This document shows positions 10,220-21,079 of a DNA stretch of 45,968 nucleotides, one piece after another. Position 1 is the first letter of the stretch; each line of letters starts with the position of its first letter. The stretch lies in the NCBI GenBank assembly GCA_016946835.1, contig JACVTC010000110.1, positions 592,501 through 638,468 of the forward strand, in the 5' to 3' direction. The notes under the pieces were generated by a model. That model ran no database searches and was not told the origin of the DNA. It saw only the letters and a program-made list of their open reading frames with translations. Source of the DNA: Neocallimastix lanati (nom. inval.). Lineage: Eukaryota > Neocallimastigomycota > Neocallimastigomycetes > Neocallimastigales > Neocallimastigaceae. The position numbers and the translations under genes were made by a program.

Positions 10220-13200
10220 ATGAATATTAACACAGCAAACCTCAGTTCAACAAATTTAGTAAATGTTAAAAATAATGGCAATCATGAACTCATTGCTCCC
10301 AATATTCCTAATCTTAATTCTCAAAATCCATCTTCACATTCTAACACAGGAAAGTTTTCTTTTTGTTTTAGTTGGAATACTAACGGATGGAATTTTGTGA
10401 AAAGAGATGGTATTGAGTACTTCAACACATTATTTAGAACCATTATTCCTAATGTTTTCAGGAAACAGGTAATGGTACCAATGAGGCTAGAAATCCATGT
10501 AAAGTAACACTTCCCAACTATAAATATTTCTTGAAAAGAATGGATCCTACTACTCCAGGTTTTCAGAGGTTTATATCTTGGTTATCATGTCTCATGTCTC
10601 ATGTCTCATGTCAAGCAGTACTTGAAGATAATTCCTTTACTTATCTTGTTTCTTTAACAACATTATAGTCTCTGGGAATCACTCATAAGTGTTCTGTGGG
10701 TAATGTCTATATTCCCACTAAGAAAACACTCATTACAAGTCCGATATGTATTTTCAGAAGTTTTTACATGGCTTCAGAATTACACTAAATCATCCATCTA
10801 TTCTTCTTGGAGACTTTTACATGAGTACCTCTGATTTACAAGATAAATTATTCCAATTAGTAACCTTTGATAATTGGTTTATTCCTTCCGATTAATGGTT
10901 CACCTATTTCATGGACAAGAGGTAGTTTTTCATCAGATATTGATCATGCGTTAGTCAATTCAAGTTTTGCTGAATAAAATATCAAGTGCTTACTTTGTTG
11001 ATTATCCTTCGGTATCTGATCATAAAACCTCTCTTTAGTTTATTGTAAGAGAAAATTTCCACTGATGAATCATTTTTTGTTACCAAAAAAAAAAAATTTG
11101 TAAGATGGGATAGGTATAAATGTCTTGAACAAAAGAAAAAAAAATATGTCATCATCACAATAAATTTGAGATTCTTGGTGAAGAAATAGGAAATAAAGAT
11201 CTTCCGATAGATTGTGTGTTATTGAAAAGTTCATTAACACTACTAATTCTATTGCTAAGGATTTTTATCGATTACATCTTCAACAGAAATCCGTAAAGGC
11301 GATGTTTAGAATGTCACGAAAAATTTATTGTCTTCAAAAGGTTAAACATATTAAAATACAAACAAATTATAAGCGTTTTGTTTCTGCAAATGATTCCAAT
11401 GAATTTGCTAAAATATAGTTGACTCGTATAACCGACTTTGTGAATCAATTCATAAAAAAATGTAACGAATTTAGGAAGAAAGAATATTTATATTGGATTT
11501 AAAATTGGATGTTCGTTAGCTCTTAAAAAAAAGGATAGTAGGAAAGCATAGCATGGAAATGGGTTAAAAAGAAACGCAAAAATAAATAATCAATCTTTCA
11601 CGGTCCTCTCATCCTATTAAAAATTATAATAATGAACTTGTTTCTTCTACAGACGAAAAATTAAAAAAGTTTGGCATTCTTCATTATAAAATTCTTAGGG
11701 TCGGGATTCTTCCGGTCATAGTCTTTCTAAAGGATTACTGGAAAAATTCTGATGCACTAAGGAATTTGGGAAGACCAAGGCAACAAGAATTGGGATATTA
11801 ACCAAGATATTAGCGATGAAGAAATTAGCGAAGCAATCTCCTCCACTCCTAACTTTAATTAAAGCTTATGGTTCCTGATGGTATTCCAATGGAATTCTTC
11901 AAAGCTTTGATTCCTTTGTAAAGATGATTCAGAAGAATCATGGGATGATAATAGTAATTATTTCTTCTGGCTTTAAATGTCTTCAAAGCCTTAATCAATC
12001 GTATTTGGAATGGTGATTTTCCCAAAATCATGAAATAAATGCATCTATAGTTTTTCTATTCATAAAAAAAGGGCGATCCATCAGATTGTAATAACTATCG
12101 TGGCATCTCTCTTATCAATAATGGATTTGAAAAAATTATAGAAAAAAATTATTGCTAATAGAATCTCTAAATATGGAATTGATAAAGGCTTTATTAGACC
12201 TGAACAATATGGATTTCTAAATATGGAATTGATAAAGGCTTTATTAGACCTGAACAATATGGATTTCTAAATATGGAATTGATAAAGGCTTTATTAGACC
12301 TGAACAATATGGATTTCGTAATCGAGAAAGAATGCATTAGCCTTTACACTACATTAAGAATTATATGTCAGAGAAGGAAATTTGAAAATAAGGATACTTA
12401 ACCTTGCTTTTTTTGGATCTTAAAAAAAGCGTATGACTCAGTGCCCATATATAATGTTTTAATGAAGATTCATCACTTAGGTATATTAGAGGTAAGTGCT
12501 ATAATTTTATTGAAAATTTATACTTATCTTCCAAGGCTTGTTGTAAGAGTTGATGGACAATTATCGGAATCATTTTAATATTATGAAAGGAGTTCGTCAA
12601 GGTTGTTCCCCTCTCACTAATTTTGTTTAACTTGTTCATTAATGATATTTTTTAATAATTGTAATAATTATGGCATCTCTATTGGTGGTAAACGTTGTTG
12701 TGGAGGTCTTTTTTTTTTTTACAGATGACATTGTGTTATGTGCTTCAACAAGATCCCAACTTTAAGAAATTGTTAAAAGTCTGCCAGTAAATGGGCTAGG
12801 AATAATGAAATGCAATTTGAGTATCAATTAATGTGCCAGTCTAGTTGTACGAGGGGAGGTTTCTGATTTTCTTTATAATAAATAATCCTACCTTTTTATC
12901 TTTCAAGTCAAGAGTTACCTAAAAAACGAATTGCTATACCTAACTTAGGTGTACCGTTTTCAAATGATTTAAGATTGAAACCGAATCATACAGAGAATGA
13001 ATAATAAAGTTAGAAAAGCACTTTATTCCATAAAAAGGATTTCTTAAGAATCCTCATATCCTCATATTCCTATCCCTTATAAAAAGAATGCTTATTTTCA
13101 GCTATAGTAATTGGACAAGTTTCATATTATGCACCTCTTACTTGGATCTAACAAAGATAGAACGAGAAGTACAGAGACACTAGTTAATTTAGGTCTATAC

Positions 13201-13860
13201 TGGATTTAAAGGATTTTCTAAAGGGAATATAATAGCTTTTACTTCCCTTTTATTGTGTTTCTAAAAGAACTTAACATTCCTCCTCTTTCGGCGAAATGTA
13301 CGATTGCTCAGGTAAGGTGTTTTAAAAAAATGGAAAAACTCGAAATGTATTTATCTCTGATTTACTTAGAGAGATATATCTCGTTTGTAGACGTCATGCA
13401 TGGGATAAAGAAAGTAAAAATTTTAGCTGACAAATTAGATAAATTTCCATCAAAAAAAAAAAAAAAAAGCTATTTTTTTAAACTTTTACTGGGATAGAGA
13501 TATGTGGCAGGAAAATCAATCAAAGACTAAGGCTTATAAAAAATAATAATTTTGAGAAATCTAGAGAGTATCTTAAAAAAACTAAATTATAAATATCCTG
13601 AATTTTAGCATTGGCTTCTGATGGGTACTACGTGCCAGATGTGTATATAAATTCGATAAATTCGATGCTCGTGTTGCCAAAGCCGCCAAAATGATTGAAG
13701 AAGACTGTCCTGAAAGGTGTCCTTTGCTGTTATAGAATAAATAGTAATCCTCGATTGGGAACATTGGTTTTCTAAATGCTATCTTTTCCTGTGAATTTCG
13801 AATGAAAATATTTTAAAGATATTGAAAAAACTTTATGAAAAAATTTTATATTATTATTAC
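10220..13860 (+). pseudogene. LINE B endonuclease-RT coding remnant
   Basis: The coding sense is intact in short pieces over three frames. An Asn/Ser-rich linker (10220-10360) precedes SWNTNGWNFVKRDG. Endonuclease motifs recur up to SDHK, then an EFAK-type connector leads to the RT segments. Disruptions include the A-run 11085-11096, a triplicated 50-bp stretch inside the RT (12166-12315), a T-run just before the DD motif (12711-12720; the Ala of FADD reads Thr) and the A-run 13452-13468. All catalytic motif groups are still recognisable, so this copy was complete when inserted. Confidence 0.8.
12166..12315. repeat. 50-bp triplication inside LINE B RT
   Basis: Three tandem copies of a 50-base unit encode KYGIDKGFIRPEQYGF; the TCTAA landmark recurs at 12166, 12216 and 12266. 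Since 50 is not a multiple of three, each unit changes frame. Confidence 0.95.
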
Positions 13861-13999
13861 TAAATACTGTTCCAATATCTAATAGTAATGTAAGACCCTG
13901 TTATCACAGATATAAATAATGTAGAACTAAGTTCTGATTCTGATTGTAGTAACGAAGTAGATAATATTAATAATATTAACAATAGAAATAATAATGTTA

Positions 14000-14221
14000 A
14001 TAATAGTAGAAATAGTTGATAGTGTAAATAGAAATATTAATAGTAGAAATAGTTGATAGTGTAAATAGAAATATTAATAGTAGAAATAGTTGATAGTGTA
14101 AATAGAAATATTAATAGTAGAAATAGTTGATAGTGTAAATAGAAATATTAATAGTAGAAATAGTTGATAGTGTAAATAGAAATATTAATAGTAGAAATAG
14201 TTGATAGTGTAAATAGAAATA
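14000..14221. repeat. 37-bp minisatellite in the LINE B Asn-rich segment
   Basis: Six units with period 37; the GTTGATAGTG landmark is at 14015, 14052, 14089, 14126, 14163 and 14200. It lies in the low-complexity AAT-rich stretch between the zinc knuckle and the C-terminal domain. The same place in LINE C (19490-19600) encodes an Asn/Ser-rich tract without this expansion. Confidence 0.9.
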
Positions 14222-14446
14222 GTGATAGTGAAAATTATAATAATCGTTACTTCTAATTTTAGTGAATAGTTCAATTGGTGAAAAATGGTGGTAATTTTTA
14301 AGTAATTTTTCTGAATAATGAGTGTGTAGATATATATGTGACGTTGGTATCGATTGTATTCCTTTCTTCTTGGTGGAAAGGGATGCTAACATAATCGATT
14401 CAAATTATAAAAAGGAATGGGATAATTTGTTTAAGAACCAAATTAT

Positions 14447-15503
14447 GGGAGAGTTGCATTTCGCCATATTGCATTTCGCCAAGTGGCGTATTATTAAAAT
14501 GCTGCATTTCCCCAAGTTGCATTTCGACAAATGACTTATTGATATAAGTAAATGAATGAATAAATAAATAAAAATTCAAAATAATTTTTTTAAATAAATA
14601 AAAATTCAAAATAATTTTTTTAAATAAATAAAAATTCAAAATAATTTTTTTAAATAAATAAAAATTCAAAATAATTTTTTTTAAACTTGTTTTTATTATA
14701 TTTTATAATTAATTATAGATATTTTTTAAAATAAAATAATTATTAATAATATTTAATTATAAAAATAAATTTAATTATAAAGATATATTTTAATATTTTG
14801 TAAAAAAAATAATATTATCACAATACTTTAATTATAAAAATATATTTTTAAAATAATAAAATTTTATCATAAAAATATATTTTAATGTTCTTAAGCTAAC
14901 CTAATCTAAAAAAGATTAAAAATACTTTAATAATTATTGTATTTACTCATTTATTCTCTTTTTAAAATAATTTTTACTATTAAAAAAAATTATTATTATA
15001 TATTTTAATATTTCGTAAAATAGTAATAAAATAATAATTTATAATATTTAATTATAAAGATATATTTTAATATTTTGTAAAATAGTAATAAAATAATTAT
15101 TTAAAATATTTAATTATAAAGATATATTTTAATATTTTGTAAAATAGTAATAAAATAATTATTTAAAATATTTAATTATAAAAATATATTATTATTTTTT
15201 TTTATTAATTATATAATAATATTATTATTATTTATAATTTAATCGTCATTATTATTATTATTAATGACAATCCTTTTATAATTATAGCAATAGTGTTTAT
15301 ATTATTATTTTTTTTTTATTAATTATATTACTATATTGTTTATTTTATTATTATTATTTTTTTTTTTATTTATTATTTATCAATTTATTATTTATTTAAT
15401 CAGATATATGTAAAGCTATTTATATATGAAAAAAAAAAAAAATTTTAATATTTAAATATTTACTTCAAAAATATAAATACATCAATATTAAAAATATTTA
15501 ATT

Positions 15504-15535
<32 letters not shown>

Positions 15536-15645
15536 TAATTCTCAATTTGGCGAAATGCCACATTTTTTTAATACGCCACATGTTTTCAAAAAAATGGCGA
15601 AACACAACCTGGCGAAATGCAATTTGGCGAAATGCCCCACACCCC
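14447..15645. mobile_element. Non-autonomous DNA transposon (MITE-like) in LINE B
   Basis: The ends are long imperfect inverted repeats: left 14447-14530 and right about 15541-15645, both built of iterated GCATTTCGCC and GTGGCGTATTA blocks in mirrored order. The 8-bp flanks are CAAATTAT (14439-14446) and CAAATCAT (15646-15653), a target duplication with one mismatch (9 bp if the preceding C is included). Removing the element joins the LINE coding sense KNQ to IISGDYS, as in LINE C. The interior has no ORF, only a 30-bp array (about 14561-14681), a 62-bp-type array (15008-15185) and TTTA repeats. An 8-9-bp duplication suits hAT or Mutator-type transposases, and none is present here. Confidence 0.8.
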
Positions 15646-16200
15646 CAAATCATTTCTGGTGATTATTCAAAACCAACCATTCTTGGTGCGATCTGCGGCT
15701 CTCTTCACAGAAATTATGCCTAGGGCTAGTATACTCGGCAAGGGTTACTATTCCGAAAGTATAAGCGCAATCTAACCAGGAGCGTCAACGCTGAAAATGG
15801 CAAGTAAGACAGGCTAGTAGGGCCTAATGCCTCTGAAGGAGAAGACCATAATTTCTTTCAGATAGTCAATTCAAACCCTAATCCATAAGGAGGTGAGGTT
15901 CGTTGCCTATGGACTTTTTTTTTCTGAATTTATATATTACACTTATTTTTTGAATATTACATTTTTATTTCACGTTACTAATTTTATTTATTATTATGTT
16001 CAAATTGGACAAATAATATTTATTTTTTTTATTAATTACGTGTTTTTTTTTTTTTTAATTTTTATTTTTTATTAAAATTAAAAATATTCATGTATCTTGA
16101 ATAAGAATAAATAAATAAATAAAGATTAAAGTTCGCAATAATTGCGGCTGTAAAAAAAAAAAAAAAAAAAAATTCTACTTCTATTATTTGCAATCATTTT

Positions 16201-16331
16201 TTAGAAGGAAATACACGTCTTGGTTGGATCGATCCTGTTTTTTTTTACCTTGGCCTGTATGAAATACCTAAGGTTTCTTGCTACACTTATTTAGGTATTC
16301 CTTTTAATGATTCCTTATCATCTATTTTTTT
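16201..16331 (+). pseudogene. Isolated LINE RT-thumb fragment
   Basis: From 16210 the frame reads about 40 residues including FFYLGLYEIPKVSCYTYLG and IPFNDSLSSI, matching the segment after RT motif C in LINEs A (7855-7920), C (18600) and D (23493). It stops in a T-run. It lies between the poly(A) of LINE B and the linker of LINE C, out of order for either, so it is a leftover of another copy. Confidence 0.8.
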
Positions 16332-16369
16332 TTTTCCCCCTTAGGGGCGTGTATCACCTTTTTGGTGCT

Positions 16370-16403
16370 ATTCAAATTATTAGATAGAGGGAATAATTTG
16401 AAT
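16370..16403. repeat. 12-bp perfect hairpin
   Basis: ATTCAAATTATT (16370-16381) and its exact reverse complement (16392-16403) flank a 10-base loop. A small CACC-TTTTT-GGTG hairpin lies just upstream (about 16355-16367). The 100-base stretch 16332-16430 between the RT fragment and LINE C is otherwise unexplained. Confidence 0.7.
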
Positions 16404-16431
16404 ACATCCTGAACACTATTCAATTTTTGTA

Positions 16432-16711
16432 AATTCAAGTTCAAGTTCAAGTTCAAGTTCAAGTTCAGGTCCAAATTCAAGTTCAAGTTCAAGTTCAAGT
16501 TCAGGTCCAAATTAAAGTTTAAGTTCAAGTTCAAATTCAAATTCAAGTTCAAGTTCAAATTCAAGTTCAAGTTCAAATTCAAGTTCAAATTCAAGTTCAA
16601 GTTCAAATTCAAGTTCAAGTTCAAGTTCAAGTTCAAGTTCAAGTTCAAGTTCAAATTCAAGTTCAAGTTCAAATTCAAGTTCAAGTTCAAATTCAAGTTC
16701 AAATTCAATTT
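16432..16711 (+). repeat. (TTCAAG/TTCAAA)n hexamer array, codes Ser/Asn linker
   Basis: About 46 hexamers. In the LINE sense frame the array reads Ser-Ser with Asn-Ser variants and runs into ISNPINNNHSNHSNN and then the SWNTNGWN endonuclease motif. LINE B has a shorter Asn/Ser linker at the same place. One TAA (about 16512) interrupts it. Confidence 0.9.
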
Positions 16712-16768
16712 CAAATCCAATCAATAATAATCATTCCAATCATTCTAATAACATTCAAATTAATAATA

Positions 16769-19700
16769 ATGCAGTTAAAGAATTTCCTCTTTGTGTTAGT
16801 TGGAATACTAATGGATGGAACTTTGATAAAAAAGACAGTGTTGAACTCTTTATTTCAATGTATAAACCACTTTTCATATACTTTCAAGAAACAGGAAAAT
16901 GGTTCAGGTTCAAAAAGTAAATATCCATGTCGAGTATCATTAAAAAAACTATAAACACTTCTTCAAAAAAGCTAATGATGAAATTCCCCGGTAAAAGAGG
17001 ACTTTACATAGGGTTTCATAATTCTTGTCAAGCCTCTCTTGAAAACAATACTTATGAGTATATTATTTCTTTGTAATACTTATAATTTTTGGAATTTCAC
17101 TAAATGTTCTATTGGTAACGTGTATTTACCACATAGTACATAGTGGCCATAGCCTTCATGCTAGAGCTGCTAGAATAGAAATTTTGTCTTGGTTAAATAG
17201 TCATTCTTCTCATCCTTCAATGTTGGTTGGTGATTTTAATTTAACTACAGAAAAATTAAGTAACTTGCTCTCCAAATTTAGTAATTGAAAATTCTTCCTT
17301 TATGGGGTTTCCCAATTTCATGGAGTAGAGGCAATAGAGAATCCGATAATAGACCAATGCGATTGTCAATGTTCATATGTTAGATTTAACTTTCATATGG
17401 TACTTTTTATTGACTTTCCCCCTATTTCGGATCATAAGCCTCTATTAATAAAAAAAGGTAAATGCTTTTCTTTAGGTAATTCAGATAATTCTTTCTCTCT
17501 GCCAAAAAAAGAGACAGTTAAATGGGATAGATTAAAATGTTTAAATGAAAAAGAATCAATTTTTTTGATAATAACTACTTTTAGTGTATTAGAGAATGTT
17601 ATTCAAGATCCTAATATTAGCATTGATGATGTTTCTAAGAAATTTATATCAACTTCATTCGATATTGCTAAAGAACTTGATATCACTTTCAATGTCAGAG
17701 GTTAGAAAATCGTTTTTTCCATATGTCAGACAAAATATTTAATTTGAAAAAAACTCAAAATGAAATTATATAAAGACATTAAAAGAAGAGGTTCTAATTG
17801 TAATATAGATGAATTTGAGGAACTAATTGAAAAATACAATAGAATGTGCAAAATTATTCATCATATGTTTAATATGTATAGGAAAGCTGAATATCAACAT
17901 TGGATCAATAATGGTATAAAACTTATTTCGAAAATAGTCTCTAAAAGAATTTCAGTATATGGACTCAAGAATAATTTTATTAGACCAGAACAATTTGGAT
18001 TCCGTAATAAAGAAGAAGGCGTTAGTTTATTTATTTCAATTAGAGAAATTTGTCAAAGACGTAAAAAACGATAATAAAGAAACTTACCTTGCATTTCTAG
18101 ATTTGAAAAAGGCATATGATTCTGTTCCAATAAGGTAATATTTTAATATAAATTAGATGCTTTAGGTATTAGAGGTAGAGGTAAATGTTATCAATTTATA
18201 AAAAAATCTATATATGAATTCCAAAGCCAGTGTTAAAATTGACGACCAATCTTCAGAATCTTTTAATATTATGAAAAGAGTTAGACAAGGTTGTCCACTA
18301 ATCACCAATTCTTTTCAATTTATTTATCAATGACATTTTTAAACAATTGTTAAAGAACTAGGAATTCCTTTAGGCGAATCAAGATGTTGTGGTTGGACTC
18401 TTTGCGGATGATATTGTTCTATGTGCACCGTCAAGGACCAAGTTAAAGAAAATTGCTTAAAAAGGTAAATGAATGGGCTAAATTTAATATGATGAATTTT
18501 GGAATTAATAAGTATGCAAGCAACAATGGTAAAATTCGACCAGACACAGCTTCTTTTCAAAATAAGAGAGATCCTTACATTTCATCTTGCTGGTCAACCA
18601 ATCCCAATTACTAAATGTTATACTTATTTAGGTATACCATTTGATAAAAGTTTATCGTTGAAGTCTATTATTAAATTACTTAACACTAAGTTACCAAAGC
18701 TCTCTTTTCTGTTTGTAAATTTTCTTTCAAATTCCAAAATTCCTATTCCATTTTAAGAAGATTATAATTAACTCCTATGTGCTTAGTAAAGTCTCTTACT
18801 TTGCACCTTTACTTGGTTCAAATAAAGCGAGAACAAATAATACTCAGATATTAATTAATAAAGGATTAAGATGGATTGCAGGTTTACACAAAGCCAAAAT
18901 CCTTTATTAATGTTTATTCTATTTCAAAAGATTTTAAATATTCCACCATTGTCAGCTAAGTGTGCTTTGTCTCAAGTCAAATGTTTTTGAAAAATGGAAA
19001 GATTCAAACTGTATTATCTCCTATTTAGTTAATAATATTCCAAAATTCTAGAAAATATACATGGACAAAAGAAAGTCGAACTCTTAAGCCTAAACTAGAG
19101 AAAAGAGGTAGTAACGATAATGTAATAAAGAATTTTTATTGGAAAAAGAGATATGAAAAATCAATTCTATTAAAGCAGAATTTTTATGACGAAAAAACAA
19201 ATTTGAAGAAACATCGGATTTTATAAAACTTTGTTATGAATATCCTGAACTTTCAATATGGTTTCTATTGGCTATTGAAAGCACGAAGCGGATATAGACT
19301 AGATGCAAAAGTTGCTAAAGCTGCAAAAATATATAGATCAAGTATGTCCTAATTTTTTGTCCCTGTTGCAAAAGTAATAAACAATGGATAAAGCATTGGT
19401 TAATTGTGAATGTCCATCTTTCAACCCAATTCGTAGTAAATTCAATGATAAAATTTTTATTCTTATATAATGCTTTTAACCGTGACAACCTAACAAATGA
19501 TAACGTTAATAATAATATTGATAATAGTAATAGTAATAATAGTTATAGTATTAATAATTATAATAATATTAGTAATAGTAATATTAGTAATTAGTAATAT
19601 TAGTAATTTTAGTAATAGTTTTGAAAATAATGTGTATGTTGATTCTAGTGTGTGTATGAAAAAAGTGTTTAATTTCCTTCTTGGGGGGAAGAAGTATTAA

Positions 19701-19936
19701 TAACAGTACAAGGGAATGGAAGGATCTACTTAAGTGCCAGATGAAATCAGGTGCTTATTCTGATACTCCATTCTTGGTGGTTATTGCGGCTCTTCTTCAA
19801 TCGATTATACCTCATTGCTATTGGCCAGCAATGGTCTTTGTTCAATAGGTTCAAATCGAACTGTACTACTACTACCAAGAGCGTCAATGCTGAAGAAACA
19901 GTAAGACAGGCCAGCAGGGCTAAGCGTAACCAATGA
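16769..19936 (+). pseudogene. LINE C endonuclease-RT-C-terminal coding remnant
   Basis: Open stretches of 60-100 residues in changing frames carry the motifs listed for LINE C. The last open piece (19751-19936) ends with KSVNAEETVRQASRAKRNQ, a basic C-terminus that matches the QERRRR/VRSVDIEMIKAKKK ends of LINEs A and D in position and character. With the 0.6-kb RT deletion and multiple stops no product is expected. Confidence 0.8.
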
Positions 19937-20216
19937 AGATCATAATTTCGTTTCTTAAAATTATGATTAACATTGCGAAGTCAAAAATAATTATTGTACT
20001 ATAGTATTATAGTATAATAGTGCCTTTGTGAAGTCTTACTAATATTAATTAAATAAAACTAGAATACATTATACCATTATTTTATTTTATTTGTGTTTTT
20101 TTTTTATTTTTCTTTCAACCTTTATTATTTTATTTTTTTTATTCATGTATTTATAAAAATTTAATTAATAAAGACTGCACAATTTTTGCTGCCGCCGTTA
20201 AAAAAAAAAAAAAAAA

Positions 20217-20670
20217 TCCTGAAGTAATTAATTTTCAATCCACTATTCAGTTTTGTTTATTTACGTTTTTCTTTTTATCTTTAAAATTTATGAATTTAGT
20301 AAAATATACGTTATAGTTTAAAAAGCAATTTAACGATTAGAGAAGAAATTAAGGAAGATTTTAAAAGCGAAATTTAATTTAGTTACAAAGTTAAAATTTA
20401 AAAAAAAAAAAAAAAATAAAAGAGAACATTATTAAGAAAAAATAGGAAAAAAAAATTATAATTATAATACAAAATCATTTATTAATACTAATATTTTATT
20501 GATACTACTATATTAGTTAACGACATCAAATATCTTATAAAGACTACAACAGCAATTATATTATTATATATTATATTATTATTATACACACCAACTTTTT
20601 TTATTCTATATTTTTATTTATTTTTTTTTTTATATATCAATTTCATTAATAACTTATCTTTTTATTCAAC
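20217..20670. other. Spacer / putative 5' UTR of LINE D
   Basis: AT-rich, non-coding DNA between the poly(A) of LINE C and the ATG of LINE D. It has A-runs (20401-20416), ATT-rich tracts and T-runs. It is probably LINE D 5' UTR; no second transposon is visible. Confidence 0.5.
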
Positions 20671-20829
20671 ATGTCAATCTCAATCAATCGCTTTCACATA
20701 ATCCGTAGAGGTCTTAGACAATTTGGACCGGAAATTGACAACTTTGTTTTAATTTTCATCCATGATCTTGAATCTTGGACTGAAAGCAGATTATGGGAGT
20801 TTTTAAGTAAAAAAAATTTCAAAATGTAA
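20671..20829 (+). pseudogene. LINE D N-terminal domain (unrecognised)
   Basis: 52 codons from ATG 20671 to TAA, rich in aromatic and basic residues (RRGLRQFG, IDNFVLIFIH, SWTESRLWEF). It pairs residue for residue with the LINE B start at 9853. A frameshift at the AGTAAAAAAAATTTC run ends it, and coding sense resumes downstream (INIENYFIIRVNYDNH about 20866). Function unknown. Confidence 0.6.
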
Positions 20830-21079
20830 TGAGATTATTCATGGAATTGTTAAAAAAACACTATAATTAATATCGAAAATTACTTCATCATAAGAGTTAA
20901 TTACGATAACCACTCAGATTATTTAAAGATTTTTATTAATGATTAACAAAATACTTAACCTGTTAAAAGAATAAATTGGAAAATTTCATCAAGGATTCGT
21001 ACATATAGTAGTATTAGCCATGTTAGATCTGCATATCAATCTGAACCTACTATTCCAATTCCCAACTGTATTCTATATA

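Larger units (their letters stand above)
9853..16172 (+). mobile_element. LINE B: near full-length degenerate LINE, carries a nested DNA transposon
   Basis: Same family as LINE A but with the N-terminal end present. Order: unknown N-terminal domain (9853-10208), Asn/Ser-rich linker, endonuclease (SWNTNGWN about 10370, QETG in a shifted frame about 10460, GDF about 10820, SDHK about 11018), RT (DGIPMEFFKAL about 11878, NNYRGISLIN about 12090, motif A about 12412, RQGC about 12596, DDIVLCAS about 12725), thumb, knuckle remnant about 13700, Asn-rich repeat, and C-terminus (about 15650-15850). It ends with GCGGCTG and a 21-base poly(A). A 1,199-bp element interrupts it at 14447-15645. Many stops and frameshifts show it is dead. 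Confidence 0.88.
16430..20216 (+). mobile_element. LINE C: degenerate LINE with internal deletion
   Basis: Starts in the Ser/Asn linker (hexamer array) without the N-terminal domain. It continues with endonuclease (SWNTNGWNFDKKD about 16799, FQETG about 16880, GDFN about 17230, SDHKP about 17425), RT (FIRPEQFGFRNKEE about 17970, FLDLKKAYDSV about 18095, RQGCP about 18280, FADDIVLCAPS about 18405), thumb (YTYLGIPFDKSL about 18620), CPCC...HW knuckle about 19360, an Asn/Ser-rich tract, and the C-terminal domain to about 19936. It ends with GCTGCCGCCGTT and a 17-base poly(A). Around 17900 the sequence jumps from the connector (RKAEYQHWI) into the RT fingers (NNGIKLISKIV), losing roughly 0.6 kb including the APGPDG motif. 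Confidence 0.88.

Noticed and set aside
16332-16430. HDV-like or hammerhead ribozyme at the start of LINE C
   Set aside because: Hairpins are present, but I could not place the required core nucleotides of either ribozyme.
16322-16724. Two minus-strand frames made of Leu-Asn and Glu-Leu/Phe repeats
   Set aside because: They are antisense translations of the TTCAAG hexamer array, whose + strand is in frame with the LINE Ser/Asn linker.
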